Source: Paenibacillus sinensis (GTDB lineage Bacteria > Bacillota > Bacilli > Paenibacillales > Paenibacillaceae). Taken from it: 64,000 nucleotides of DNA. The DNA is taken from NCBI RefSeq assembly GCF_019904155.1, contig NZ_JAHCMB010000077.1:97310-161309 (forward strand), given 5' to 3'. The notes beneath the pieces are model-generated. The model was not told where the DNA came from. It saw only the letters and a program-made list of their open reading frames with translations, and made no database searches. Positions within the stretch are counted from its first letter, which is position 1, and every line of letters begins with the position of its first letter. Position numbers and translations under genes: made by a program. Below, piece after piece: positions 24,201 through 32,762 of this stretch.

Positions 24201-25124
24201 ATGACAACCGGCATAACCATCCAAAGTACGCGGACCAAAGGAGCGGAGCAATGGGAGCAGGCGCTGACGGAGCTGTACGACGAGTTTCTCCAATATGGGC
24301 GTCAGGCAGTGGAGGACTACGACAAAGAGGCCGTTCATCAGGCGCGCGTAGGCAGCCGGAAGCTGCTCACGCTCCTCTCGTTTCTCAATCCCGAAGACGT
24401 GACCGGGCTTCGCGGAGACTTCAAACGCACGCAGAAGGCGCTGGGAAAGGTCAGGGATGCCGATGTGCTGATCCCGGACCTCCGCATGCGCCGCAAGACC
24501 GCTCAAGAGGACGGCGAACGCAAAACCGCCAAGGTGCTAAAGGCGGTCCTCCGCCGCCAGAAGGCCGAGCGCAAGTCTATGCGGCGCAAGCTGTCCAAGA
24601 AGCTGCCGCCCCTGCTTGAAAGCGGGCAGGACATCAAATGGAACGCCTTTGTGAAGGAGCAGCTGCCTTCTCTCCTTCAGAATAAGGACGTCAACATTTC
24701 CCTGCGCGAGCTGGAGGTTGCCTTCGAGCAGCAGAAAAAGCGCTGCCGGGAGATTCTTAGAGGAGCACAAGCGGATTCCGGGGAAGCGATGGACGAGCTT
24801 CACCGGCTGCGTATTATCGCCAAACGCATCCGCTATATGGCAGGCGCGGCGTCCTTTGCGCTGGACCGGAAATTCTACGCATACGAAGAAATCTATAAAG
24901 AGATTCAATCCAAGCTCGGAGAAATCACCGACAAGCACGTAATGCTGAAGACGATGAGCAAGCTGGAACCAGACGAGCTGGAGGTGTCGCCCAAAGCCTG
25001 GGACAAGTTCCTGCATTCGCTTCACGATGAGCTTGAAGACGCGCTTCGGAACAATACAATCATTCCCTTCTCGCCATCTCCGGGCAGCGGACTGGCCCAG
25101 GAGCCGCCACAGCCAGAGCGTTGA
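24201..25124 (+). CDS. CHAD domain protein
   Basis: A 307-residue, highly basic, helical protein. CHAD signatures are the two His-containing repeats EAVHQARVGSRKLLTLL and DELHRLRIIAKRIRYMAG. CHAD domains bind inorganic polyphosphate and often associate with polyphosphate granules. The protein lacks the CYTH domain that often accompanies CHAD. I chose the ATG at 24201, with AGGAG 8 bases upstream; an ATG at 24063 in the same frame has none. It stands alone and ends at a strong terminator. Confidence 0.88.
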   Translation: MTTGITIQSTRTKGAEQWEQALTELYDEFLQYGRQAVEDYDKEAVHQARVGSRKLLTLLSFLNPEDVTGLRGDFKRTQKALGKVRDADVLIPDLRMRRKTAQEDGERKTAKVLKAVLRRQKAERKSMRRKLSKKLPPLLESGQDIKWNAFVKEQLPSLLQNKDVNISLRELEVAFEQQKKRCREILRGAQADSGEAMDELHRLRIIAKRIRYMAGAASFALDRKFYAYEEIYKEIQSKLGEITDKHVMLKTMSKLEPDELEVSPKAWDKFLHSLHDELEDALRNNTIIPFSPSPGSGLAQEPPQPER

Positions 25125-25253
25125 AGGAGCAAGCATCCATTTTATCCTTACAGGTTGTTCAGACGGCTAGGCTATGAGCAGATGGCTTGAGGCTGGAGCC
25201 GCTATCCGGGGAAGTTAATCGCTTTCGGGTGTCAGCCGCCGATTTATAGACAA

Positions 25254-25298
25254 AACAAGGCGAAGGAACGCCGCTAAACGTTCCTCCGCCTTATTGTT
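25254..25298. terminator. Bidirectional intrinsic terminator
   Basis: AACAAGGCGAAGGAACG pairs with CGTTCCTCCGCCTTATTGTT around a short loop. The flanks are A-rich on the left and T-rich on the right, so it can serve the CHAD gene (plus) and the thioredoxin gene region (minus). Confidence 0.85.
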
Positions 25299-25334
25299 TA
25301 TAACCGTGCTCTCCGGCACCTGGCCCTGCGGGCC

Positions 25335-25440
25335 TCAGTCCTGATCGCTCCAGCCTTGCATGTATTTGTCCAATGCCCGTTTGGCTTCATGAGACCTGGC
25401 CTAATATGCCTCGGCCCCTTGCGGCCCGCCCTGCCCCTTA
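25335..25440 (-). pseudogene. Short protein-like segment interrupted by an in-frame TAG
   Basis: Just past the thioredoxin stop, one minus-strand frame reads AKGQGGPQGAEAY, then a TAG (25401-25403), then ARSHEAKRALDKYMQGWSDQD and a stop at 25335. The second part looks like a genuine hydrophilic C-terminus. It may be the decayed end of a small gene or chance; no start codon with a ribosome binding site is visible. Confidence 0.3.
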
Positions 25441-25761
25441 GCTCAAATAACGGCTTATTACGCCGGTATAGACAGGCTTAGGACTCAGACCGACAAGCTT
25501 CTCCACAGGCTGTCCGCCCTTGTAGACGACGACGGTCGGCAGCCCCATAACGCCCGCTTCGGCTGCAAGCTCGGGCAGCTCATCGCAGTCCACCTTCACG
25601 ACCGATACCGCGCCGTTGTATTCCCGGGACAGATCCTCCAGAATCGGCGTCAGATTCCGGCAGGGCGCGCACCATTCCGCGCCATAATCGACCAGAACGA
25701 GACCGCCGCTTTTTACTTTTTCCCGCAGCCCTTCGGCACTTTCCGCATGTTGAATTGCCAT
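25438..25761 (-). CDS. Thioredoxin-family protein
   Basis: A 107-residue thioredoxin fold with active site WCAPC (residues about 30-34) instead of the usual WCGPC, followed by the cis-Pro loop GLPTVVVYKGGQPVEKLVG. It has no signal peptide, so it is cytoplasmic. It starts 7 bases after the MerR gene, forming a two-gene operon, which suggests a stress-induced thiol reductant distinct from the housekeeping thioredoxin. Confidence 0.9.
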   Translation of the reverse strand: MAIQHAESAEGLREKVKSGGLVLVDYGAEWCAPCRNLTPILEDLSREYNGAVSVVKVDCDELPELAAEAGVMGLPTVVVYKGGQPVEKLVGLSPKPVYTGVISRYLS

Positions 25762-25768
25762 TTGTCCA

Positions 25769-26137
25769 TCATCCTTCCCTTGATTCCTCCTGTTCCTTCC
25801 GGATGGAGGCTATTCGCTCTTCCAGATTGTGCTTGATCTGCGTCAACTGATGCAGCTGGCGCTCAATATCGGCAAGCTTCGATTCATAAAGGGGCATCAC
25901 TTCCGTGCAAAATGCCTCCTTGTTCTTCAGAACGCAGTTCAGAAACCCTGCGATTTCCTCCGTTGACAATCCCAGATTCAGGTACAGCTTGATTGTCTCC
26001 ACCGTCTCCACGGCAAGCGGCGAATACTCCCGGTAACCGTTGGCCTGACGGACCGGGACAAGCAGACCTTGCAGTTCATAGTATCTCAGCGACCGGACGC
26101 TGACGCCGGTCTTTTGCGCGAGCTCGCTTATTTTCAT
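25769..26137 (-). CDS. MerR family transcriptional regulator
   Basis: A 122-residue regulator: MKISELAQKTGVSVRSLRYYELQGLL is the MerR helix-turn-helix, followed by the wing QANGYREY and a C-terminal coiled coil (LADIERQLHQLTQIKHNLEERI). Two Cys (FLNCVLKNKEAFC) lie just before the coiled coil and could sense thiol stress. GGAGAG lies 7 bases before the ATG at 26137; a TTG seven codons upstream is less likely. It is followed immediately by a thioredoxin gene, its probable target. Confidence 0.9.
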   Translation of the reverse strand: MKISELAQKTGVSVRSLRYYELQGLLVPVRQANGYREYSPLAVETVETIKLYLNLGLSTEEIAGFLNCVLKNKEAFCTEVMPLYESKLADIERQLHQLTQIKHNLEERIASIRKEQEESREG

Positions 26138-26332
26138 AACAGTTCTCTCCGGATTCAATGAGAATGTTGGGATGCGAATGCCGTTTCATGCCTCAACCTG
26201 CGCCAGGCAAACGGCATCTTGCGAACAATTCCTGAGCAATGCGATAAGCAATCGATCAGGATACGGTTATTATAAACCCTGACACTGGTGTCAGGGTCAA
26301 TCCTTTTTTTATCGAGACGAGGAGGTTATTAT

Positions 26333-27139
26333 TCAATTGCTAAATGTCGCTGCTAACTCTGACTCTGTTGCTTCGGGATCAAGCCATTGCCCGATCACAT
26401 CATGCGTATGTTTGACATCGTTCTCATCCAGAATGTAATACCATTGATCTGTATTCCTGCCTTCCCCTTGCAGCATATGACTTGTAATTGCAGGCGAGCT
26501 CCCTTCAAGTATTGCCTGTTGGGCAAGAGCCAGAACAAACTCCGGCTTCATGTTGGTTTTGAAATTTTCTCCGGCCATTTCGATGATTTTGGGGATATTG
26601 GCTAAATTGTTGAGCTTTCTCATCCGCTCCAGCATTGCCTTAAGAAAAATTCTCTGCCGCTCTGTTCGATTAAAATCCGAGTCCTCGCGGTATCTGACAT
26701 ACATTAACGCTTCTTTTCCGGAATAGATCGGTTTATTGGGTTCAACCCTGAGCTTCTCATGCAGCGGGTTTTTATTCTCAAGAAGCTTGGTTACCGGAAG
26801 TTCTACTCCCCCAACGGCATCCACGACTTCCACAAGTCCATTGAAATTAATAGTCGCATAGTAATTTACAGGCTCATTCAACAAATTTTCAACGGTATCC
26901 ACAGCCATTTGCGGACCGCCATACGAATGTGCGGCATTGATCTTCGTATTTTTCCGCGCGCCTTTAACCTTATCCGCTCCTATAATTTCTGTGTATGAAT
27001 CACGCGGAATCGAGATGAACAGAGCCTTGTTGTCTTTGGGTCGAATAACGGTGTAGATAATAGAATCAGATAGCCCGTTTTCATTCTTCCGCTGATCGGT
27101 CCTGAGCAATCCTGGAAGCTTGTTTATGGAAAATGTCAA
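26333..27139 (-). pseudogene. LytR-CpsA-Psr (LCP) family protein, truncated at the N-terminus
   Basis: The frame encodes 268 residues of an LCP domain: DQRKNENGLSDSIIYTV, IPRDSYTEI, INAAHSYGG, YVRYREDSDFNRTERQRIF. LCP enzymes attach anionic polymers to peptidoglycan and need an N-terminal membrane anchor plus an ILLLGVD strand before DQR. Here these are missing: before DQR there is only TFSINKLPGLLRT. The first usable codon is a TTG with no ribosome binding site, and the promoter of the divergent MFS gene begins 2 bases away. The stretch is also more AT-rich than its neighbours. It is probably a truncated remnant, possibly after rearrangement. Confidence 0.7.
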
Positions 27140-27140
27140 T

Positions 27141-27168
27141 TTGACAAGATCGCTATTTCTGATATACT
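27141..27168 (+). promoter_or_regulatory. Sigma-A promoter of the MFS gene
   Basis: TTGACA (27141-27146) and TATACT (27163-27168) are separated by 16 bases, about 40 bases upstream of the MFS start. Confidence 0.75.
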
Positions 27169-27206
27169 TGTCATAACAACTATTTATAGAGAAAGAAGCG
27201 AGGAAT

Positions 27207-28400
27207 TTGGAGAAAGAGCGTTTGTGGAACCGTCATTTTCTGTCGATATGCTTCAGCAGTTTTTTTATTTTTACCACCTTCTACATTCTTGTCGTGACAC
27301 TGCCTTCCTTCGTGTTGGGAGAGCTTAAGGGAAGCGGGCAAAATATCGGGCTAGTGACGACCGTATTCGTCATCGCCGCCGTCATCGTCCGTCCGCTTAC
27401 GGGTCGCTGGCTGGACGAAATAAACCGGAAGGGCCTTATCGCGGGCTCGCTGCTGCTGTTCGCCGTCTGCTCCGTGCTGTACCTGCTGGTGCACAGCTAC
27501 GGGGCGCTGCTCGCGCTGCGCTTCGTCCACGGCATCTCCTTCGGCATCGCCGCCACCTCCACCTCGGCCGTCGTGCTCGATCTCATTCCGGAGAAGCGCA
27601 AGGGAGAAGGGATCGGCTACTTCACGCTGTTCATGAGCCTCGCGATGGTTATCGGCCCTTATATCGGCCTGACAATTACCGAATACCTGAGCTACCGGGT
27701 CCTGTTCGCTGCGATCAGCGTCTTCGCCGTGCTTGCCGGAGTCTTTGGCCTGTTGGCTCAAATTCCTGCCCACGTCCCTCGGCCGGACACACTCGGCAGC
27801 TGGAATATCCGGCGGTATTTCGAATTTAAAGCCATTCCGGTGTCGCTGTCGGGCTTTGTCCTGGCCTTTGCCTACGGCTCCATGTCGACGTTTATTTCCG
27901 TCTATGCCAAATCGATAGGGCTGGGGAATGTCGCCAGCTATTTCTTCATCGTGTTCGCGGCGCTGGTGCTGATCTCCCGCCCCTTCACCGGACGTCTGTA
28001 CGACCGGAAAGGCGCGCATATTCTCGTGTATCCCGGCATCCTGCTGTTCATGATCGGCATGCTCTGGCTGAGCCAGGCTACGACGGCCCCCGCTTTTCTG
28101 GCAACTGCCGGTCTGGTCGGCCTCGGGTACGGTGCCATCCTGCCGAGCTTCCAGACGCTGGCCATCCAGTCCGCTCCGATGCATCGGCGCGCGCTGGCCA
28201 CCAGCACTTATTTCGTGCTGTTCGATCTCGGCTTCGGACTCGGTTCCTATCTGCTCGGCATCGTCGCCGCCAAGACCGATTACCGCACGATGTATCTGTG
28301 CGCAGGCCTCATCACTTCGCTGGCGTTGATTTTCTATTACTTCCTTCATCACCGCCTGCAGAAGCCGGTTAAGGAATCCGCTCTGGAGAGCTTGTCTTAA
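27207..28400 (+). CDS. Major facilitator superfamily transporter
   Basis: A 397-residue, 12-helix MFS protein. The first half has RPLTGRWLDEINRKG between helices 2 and 3 (MFS motif A) and a related RPFTGRLYDRKGAH motif in the second half. It resembles drug or metabolite exporters of the YfcJ/Bcr type; substrate unknown. Translation starts at a TTG, either 27207 or, better spaced from GGAG, 27222. Divergent from the truncated LCP gene. Confidence 0.9.
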   Translation: MEKERLWNRHFLSICFSSFFIFTTFYILVVTLPSFVLGELKGSGQNIGLVTTVFVIAAVIVRPLTGRWLDEINRKGLIAGSLLLFAVCSVLYLLVHSYGALLALRFVHGISFGIAATSTSAVVLDLIPEKRKGEGIGYFTLFMSLAMVIGPYIGLTITEYLSYRVLFAAISVFAVLAGVFGLLAQIPAHVPRPDTLGSWNIRRYFEFKAIPVSLSGFVLAFAYGSMSTFISVYAKSIGLGNVASYFFIVFAALVLISRPFTGRLYDRKGAHILVYPGILLFMIGMLWLSQATTAPAFLATAGLVGLGYGAILPSFQTLAIQSAPMHRRALATSTYFVLFDLGFGLGSYLLGIVAAKTDYRTMYLCAGLITSLALIFYYFLHHRLQKPVKESALESLS

Positions 28401-28566
28401 AAGAGCCGCACCACGCACAGGCGCCTTTCCTTCGGTAAGCAGTCCGTGAAAAGCACATCGATATTCATACCGATACCATCATATTCAGTTGTTATGTGAC
28501 GCCAAAGTGTGCGATACGTTCATATTTCAAACTCAGCATCCATCTTAAGCCTTATTCGCAAGGAAC

Positions 28567-28613
28567 CAAAAATGGTGTCCTCCGCCATCAGTGATGACGG
28601 CAGGACACCATTT
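28567..28613 (-). terminator. Intrinsic terminator of the small membrane protein gene
   Basis: AAATGGTGTCCT pairs with AGGACACCATTT, followed on the minus strand by a short T-run. It lies 27 bases past the stop of the 59-residue gene and could also stop the convergent MFS transcript. Confidence 0.82.
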
Positions 28614-28639
28614 GCTTGTTCAGGCCGTAGCCATAGCCT

Positions 28640-28819
28640 TCAGCTCTTCTTCCCGCCTTTGATGAATCTCCACATCGCCAGCAGGCAGCCGATCAGGCCG
28701 ACGCCGAGCAGAAGCTGCTGAACGACGCCGAGCATGGCAGATTTCTCCGACGGGATCTGGCTGCTGATGACAATCAGCAGGATCGAGACGGCGACGGCAA
28801 GCACATTTTTACCCTTCAT
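28640..28819 (-). CDS. Small membrane protein, 59 residues
   Basis: The frame from ATG 28819 encodes a 59-residue protein beginning MKGKNVLAVAVSILLIVISS. It has two hydrophobic helices (about 5-20 and 33-51) and a basic C-terminus (FIKGGKKS). GGGAGAG is 4 bases before the ATG and a strong terminator follows the stop, which supports a real gene. Function unknown. Confidence 0.75.
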   Translation of the reverse strand: MKGKNVLAVAVSILLIVISSQIPSEKSAMLGVVQQLLLGVGLIGCLLAMWRFIKGGKKS

Positions 28820-28959
28820 AATTCTCTCCCTTGGGCGGTCCGGAAGCCCCTCTGCTTGATGTTCCCATTATAAAGGAATTCAGGAACAGAACAAGAAAGT
28901 CTTCGCGAGGCGATCGCTGTTCCCAGGGAAATCCGCCCTTAGCGAATCAAGCCGTCCGG

Positions 28960-30468
28960 TCAGTCGCCCCGGTAATAGGCGTTGAGCGCAGGGTAAATCC
29001 GGCGGTAGCGTTCGTAAAGCCCGTTGTACGCCTCATGCCTGGACGCGGACGGCTGCAAGGTCCGATCACCATCGGCCAGCTTCTTGGCCGCTTCCTTCAG
29101 CGATCTGAAACATCCGGCTCCCGCGCCGGCCAGCAACGCGGCTCCCACCGCAGCAGCATCACGGGTCCGCAGGACTTGCACATCCTTTCCGAGAACATCG
29201 GCGAGCATTTGGCACCACACCGCATTCCGGCTGCCCCCGCCTCCGAGTTGAATCCGCCTGATTTCGCCGCCTGCGGACTCGAACATCTCCATGCTCTCCC
29301 GGATATTGTAGGCGACTCCTTCCATAATGGAATGCAGCAGCACCGATTCATCCTGCCCGGTGGACAGCCCGAGCCAGGACGCCCGGTCCCTGGGGTCGAA
29401 ATAGGGCGTTCCGCTGCCCCCCAGGAAGGGAAGGAACAGCAGGCCCCCGCTGCCCGGAGGAATACCCTCCATCTTCTCCGACCAGGCCGACAGCTGCGCA
29501 TAATCGTCTTCGCCCATCGTCTTCTTGCCCGTAAGCAGCCGGTATCCCCAATCGACGCCCAGACCTCCTGTAAAAATACTCCCCATCGCGTACATCGTGT
29601 CCGGCAATGCGGAAGGATGGTAGGTTACGCCTCCGGGCGATTCCCCGGGCAGCTCGCCGACGCTCCGGACGACCTGGGCCGAGGTGCTCAGCGTAATAGC
29701 CAGAACATCCAGCTCCACCGCCCCCGTTCCCAGTTGGCTGCAAGCCATATCGGCTCCGCCTGCGATGACTGGCGTTCCCTCGGGAATACCAGTCAGCCGG
29801 GACGCCTCCGCCCCAACGCGCCCGGCAACATCGGCGGAAGCGTGAAGGACGGGGAAGCAGCCGGGGGAGAGTCCCAGCTCGGCGATCAGCTCCGTATCCC
29901 ACGCCTTGCGGCGCGGATCGAACAGCAGGCTGTTGCCGGCATCGGTATAATCGGTGGCGATGGACTCCGTGAACAGCAGGCGGACATAATCCTTGGGAAA
30001 AAGGATCGCCCTCGTTCGTTCAAGCTCCTCCGGGTGATGGCGCTTGATCCATAGAAGCTTCGAGGCCGCAAAAGCGTCGATCGGCTCATTGCCGGTCATT
30101 GCCTTCATCCGGGCGCCGAATTGACTGCGGAGATAGGCCGTCTCCTCGGAGGAACGCCCGTCAGCGATGAGAATGCTCGGCATCACCGGCCGGTTATCTT
30201 CGTCCAGCAGCACCGCGGCGCTCATATGCCCCGAGAAAGACAGAGCAGCGATTTCCCTGCCGCCTGCCGCTGCAAGGCATTCCCTCACGGCACGGACCGC
30301 AGCCGTTCTCCAGATGTCCGGGTCCTGCATGACCCAGCCCGGCCGGGGAGTCAGCGTCTCGGTCAACGCCGACGCGGAGGCGGCGATGACGCCTTCCGCC
30401 GTCATCAGGATCGCCTTGACCGCCGTAGATCCGATATCAATTCCGAGCAGCAATCTCTCTTCCGCCAT
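28960..30468 (-). CDS. FGGY-family carbohydrate kinase (xylulokinase-like)
   Basis: A 502-residue ATP-dependent sugar kinase with the N-terminal phosphate loop LGIDIGSTAVKAILM, the second-domain ATPase motifs AGGADMACSQLGTGAV and LGGGGSRNAVWCQMLADVLG, and the DYTDAGNSLLFD region of xylulose/ribulose kinases. AAAGGAG precedes the ATG. It is the last gene of the large GntR-headed catabolic run, 29 bases after the SIS gene. Exact sugar unknown; the phosphorylated product would enter central metabolism. Confidence 0.93.
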   Translation of the reverse strand: MAEERLLLGIDIGSTAVKAILMTAEGVIAASASALTETLTPRPGWVMQDPDIWRTAAVRAVRECLAAAGGREIAALSFSGHMSAAVLLDEDNRPVMPSILIADGRSSEETAYLRSQFGARMKAMTGNEPIDAFAASKLLWIKRHHPEELERTRAILFPKDYVRLLFTESIATDYTDAGNSLLFDPRRKAWDTELIAELGLSPGCFPVLHASADVAGRVGAEASRLTGIPEGTPVIAGGADMACSQLGTGAVELDVLAITLSTSAQVVRSVGELPGESPGGVTYHPSALPDTMYAMGSIFTGGLGVDWGYRLLTGKKTMGEDDYAQLSAWSEKMEGIPPGSGGLLFLPFLGGSGTPYFDPRDRASWLGLSTGQDESVLLHSIMEGVAYNIRESMEMFESAGGEIRRIQLGGGGSRNAVWCQMLADVLGKDVQVLRTRDAAAVGAALLAGAGAGCFRSLKEAAKKLADGDRTLQPSASRHEAYNGLYERYRRIYPALNAYYRGD

Positions 30469-30497
30469 CTTGTTTCACTCCTTTGCCCATCCGTCTC

Positions 30498-31235
30498 TTA
30501 CAGATGCTTGATCCGGCTCCGGTACTGCTCGATATAGCCGAGATTCCGTTCGGCCCCGCCCGGGATATTGCCGCTGACGAACACCGGCGGCTCAATGCCG
30601 CGCTCCACCAGCTTCTCCGCCGCGCCGGCCATGACCATATTGAGGATGACGCTGCCGACAACCGTGGAACCGGATGACATCTTCATCGTTGAGGAAGGAA
30701 TCTGCACCAGCGCGTCTCCATGGGGAAGATGGTTGTCGATCACCAGGTCGGCGATTTCCGCAAGTCTGACGCCGGACGGGTGGCGCGGCGGGTCCGTGAA
30801 ATACGATGAGGAGCAGAGGGCGATAACCTTGAGTCCCTTCGTCTTGGCGGCTTGTGCCATCTCCACGGGCAGGCTGTTGATGCCAGAGTTCGAGATGATG
30901 ATCATCACCTCGCCCGGCACAACCGTGTAGTTGTCCAGAATATGCTCCGCATAGCCCTGCATGCGTTCAATCTTCGAGCTCTTGACCGCCCCTTCATGCA
31001 GCATGACGCTGGTCTCGAAGATGGCGTTGACGGGCACCATTCCGCCCGCCCGATAGAACAAATCCTCCACCAGCAGATGGGAGTGGCCGCAGCCGAATAA
31101 ATGCACCAGCCCGCCCTGGGCGATCACCTCCGCGATCCATTCTGCGGCGGTGCCGATGCTGCCTTGCTCCTGAGCCTTCACCACCTCAATCTGTGCAATA
31201 ATCCGGTTAACAAATTCATCCGCGAGTACAGTCAT
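30498..31235 (-). CDS. SIS domain protein (UPF0309-like)
   Basis: A 245-residue protein with a sugar-isomerase fold: HLFGCGHSHLLVEDLFYRAGG, then IIISNSGINSLPVEMAQAAKTKGLKVIALC. SIS domains bind phosphosugars and act as isomerases, deaminases or etherases. The combination with a downstream FGGY kinase suggests a phosphorylated keto-sugar or amino-sugar route. GAGAGGGG lies upstream of the ATG. Confidence 0.88.
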   Translation of the reverse strand: MTVLADEFVNRIIAQIEVVKAQEQGSIGTAAEWIAEVIAQGGLVHLFGCGHSHLLVEDLFYRAGGMVPVNAIFETSVMLHEGAVKSSKIERMQGYAEHILDNYTVVPGEVMIIISNSGINSLPVEMAQAAKTKGLKVIALCSSSYFTDPPRHPSGVRLAEIADLVIDNHLPHGDALVQIPSSTMKMSSGSTVVGSVILNMVMAGAAEKLVERGIEPPVFVSGNIPGGAERNLGYIEQYRSRIKHL

Positions 31236-31296
31236 AATGCAAGTCCCCTCTCTCGGTCGGTTATCTGGTACTCGTTAAAGCCTGTTATCGTCTTGT

Positions 31297-31356
31297 GGTT
31301 CTGGTTCTGGTTCTGGTTCTGATTCTCGTTCTGGTTCTCGTTCTGATTCTGGTTCT
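31297..31356. repeat. Ten-unit hexanucleotide repeat (GGTTCT)
   Basis: Ten consecutive 6-base units, seven exactly or nearly GGTTCT with GATTCT and CGTTCT variants. It lies in the 193-base gap between the MBL-fold gene and the SIS gene, 60 bases upstream of the SIS start, where a change in copy number could alter promoter or leader spacing. Confidence 0.9.
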
Positions 31357-31428
31357 GACACTGGCAGCGCAACACGCCGCTTTATTTACAGAGTCTCCGC
31401 CCCCTTGGCGTCACTCTTGTTCTTCTCA

Positions 31429-32172
31429 TTATCCGATATTGTCCGGTATCCCCAGCCGGCCGAAAATGTCGTCTGCCTTCCGGACATGCCATGCGGCTCT
31501 CGCAAGCGCCGGCTGGCCGTGTCCGGGCAGCAGCAGTTCCGGCGACAGCAAGGCGAGCCGTCCGATGCTGGCCTTCAGCTTGTCCAGACGAAAGTCGGAT
31601 GTGCCCAGCATGGAGATTCTGCCGCCGTACATCACCGTATCTCCGCTGATGAGAACCGGCGGCCGTCCTCCCCTCTCCATGTAGAAGCACATATCATAGC
31701 CGGAGTGTCCCGGCGTATGCAGCGCGGTGAAGGTGCACTCCCCAATGTGCAGCCTTGCGCCGTCACTCAGCAGAATGTCCGGGATGCAGGGCTGCCAGCG
31801 GTAATCGGGCGGATAAAAGCCCGCCGCCCTCGCCTGCGGAAGGTCGATGGCGTCCTCGTCGGCCGCCGCAAGCGACGGTGCCGCCGTGTCCAGCACGCAT
31901 AGCTCAGCCCCGGTGATACGCTTCAGCTCGGCCGCGCCTCCGGAATGATCCGCATGAAGATGGGTCAGCAGAATATGCGTAATTTCACCCGGTTCAAAGC
32001 CGCAGGCGCCGATGTGGCGGACGATCTGCTCCGTCTCGAGCCCTGTCCCGCTGTCGATCAGAATACCGCCGCTGCCCGTGCCGATCAGGTACAGGTTGCA
32101 GTCGGCTTCATGCGTCCAATCGAAGCCCAGACGACCGCTCCCAACCAGATAAATATCGTCCGAAATCCTCAT
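31429..32172 (-). CDS. Metallo-beta-lactamase-fold hydrolase
   Basis: A 247-residue binuclear metal hydrolase: the metal-binding motif LLTHLHADHSGG, the second-shell His in ALHTPGHSGYD, Asp in ISGDTVM and a final His in LLPGHGQP. It belongs to the broad glyoxalase-II-like group, so the substrate may be a thioester, lactone or ester. The ATG follows the RidA stop after one base, indicating translational coupling. Confidence 0.9.
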   Translation of the reverse strand: MRISDDIYLVGSGRLGFDWTHEADCNLYLIGTGSGGILIDSGTGLETEQIVRHIGACGFEPGEITHILLTHLHADHSGGAAELKRITGAELCVLDTAAPSLAAADEDAIDLPQARAAGFYPPDYRWQPCIPDILLSDGARLHIGECTFTALHTPGHSGYDMCFYMERGGRPPVLISGDTVMYGGRISMLGTSDFRLDKLKASIGRLALLSPELLLPGHGQPALARAAWHVRKADDIFGRLGIPDNIG

Positions 32173-32173
32173 C

Positions 32174-32644
32174 CTACGGCTTCACCTGCACAATCATCTC
32201 CAGCTCCACGGGAGCGCCGAACGGAAGCTCGCTCGTCCCCAGCGCCGCCCGGGCGTGGCGCCCGGCTTCGCCGAATACCTCGATCAACAGCTCGGAGGCG
32301 CCGTTAATAACGAGCGGCTGCTCGCCGAACCCTTCCGCCGAGCGGACATAGCCGATTACGCGCACGATCCGCTGCACCCGCTCCAGCGATCCAAGCACCG
32401 CCTGGATTTCGCCGAGACAGTTCAGCGCGGCGAGCCTGGCGGCTTTTTTCCCTGTCTCCACATCCATGTCCGCACCGAGCCGACCAACATAGTGCATGAC
32501 CCCGTCTATCTCGGGCGTCTGCCCCGAAATGAACAGCAGCTCGCCGGCCTGAACCCCGGGAACGAACTGAAACCTGGGCGGCACATCCGGAATTTCTATA
32601 TTCAGCTCTTTCAGTCTTTCGGCAATGGTGGAGGCTTCCTTCAT
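32174..32644 (-). CDS. RidA/YjgF-family enamine deaminase
   Basis: A 156-residue RidA-family protein: FVPGVQAGELLFISGQTPEIDG, then HARAALGTSELPFGAPVELEMIV, which keeps the substrate-binding Arg in HARAAL. RidA proteins hydrolyse reactive enamines or imines such as 2-aminoacrylate made by PLP enzymes. In this cluster the likely source is the threonine-synthase-like PLP enzyme. It is coupled to the MBL-fold gene downstream. Confidence 0.92.
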   Translation of the reverse strand: MKEASTIAERLKELNIEIPDVPPRFQFVPGVQAGELLFISGQTPEIDGVMHYVGRLGADMDVETGKKAARLAALNCLGEIQAVLGSLERVQRIVRVIGYVRSAEGFGEQPLVINGASELLIEVFGEAGRHARAALGTSELPFGAPVELEMIVQVKP

Positions 32645-32762
32645 AGGTTATCCCTCATTTCCCGTATATGTTCCGGACTCTGAACGCCTGATGCCCCGAG
32701 CCTTGCTTGCGCCTGATAGTCCGATTGCCGGATTGAACGGAGCCCGATGCTCCGGACGACTC

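Noticed and set aside
31101..31322. A plus-strand frame ending in alternating Phe-Trp residues
   Set aside because: The tail comes from reading the GGTTCT repeat; the rest is antisense to the SIS gene.
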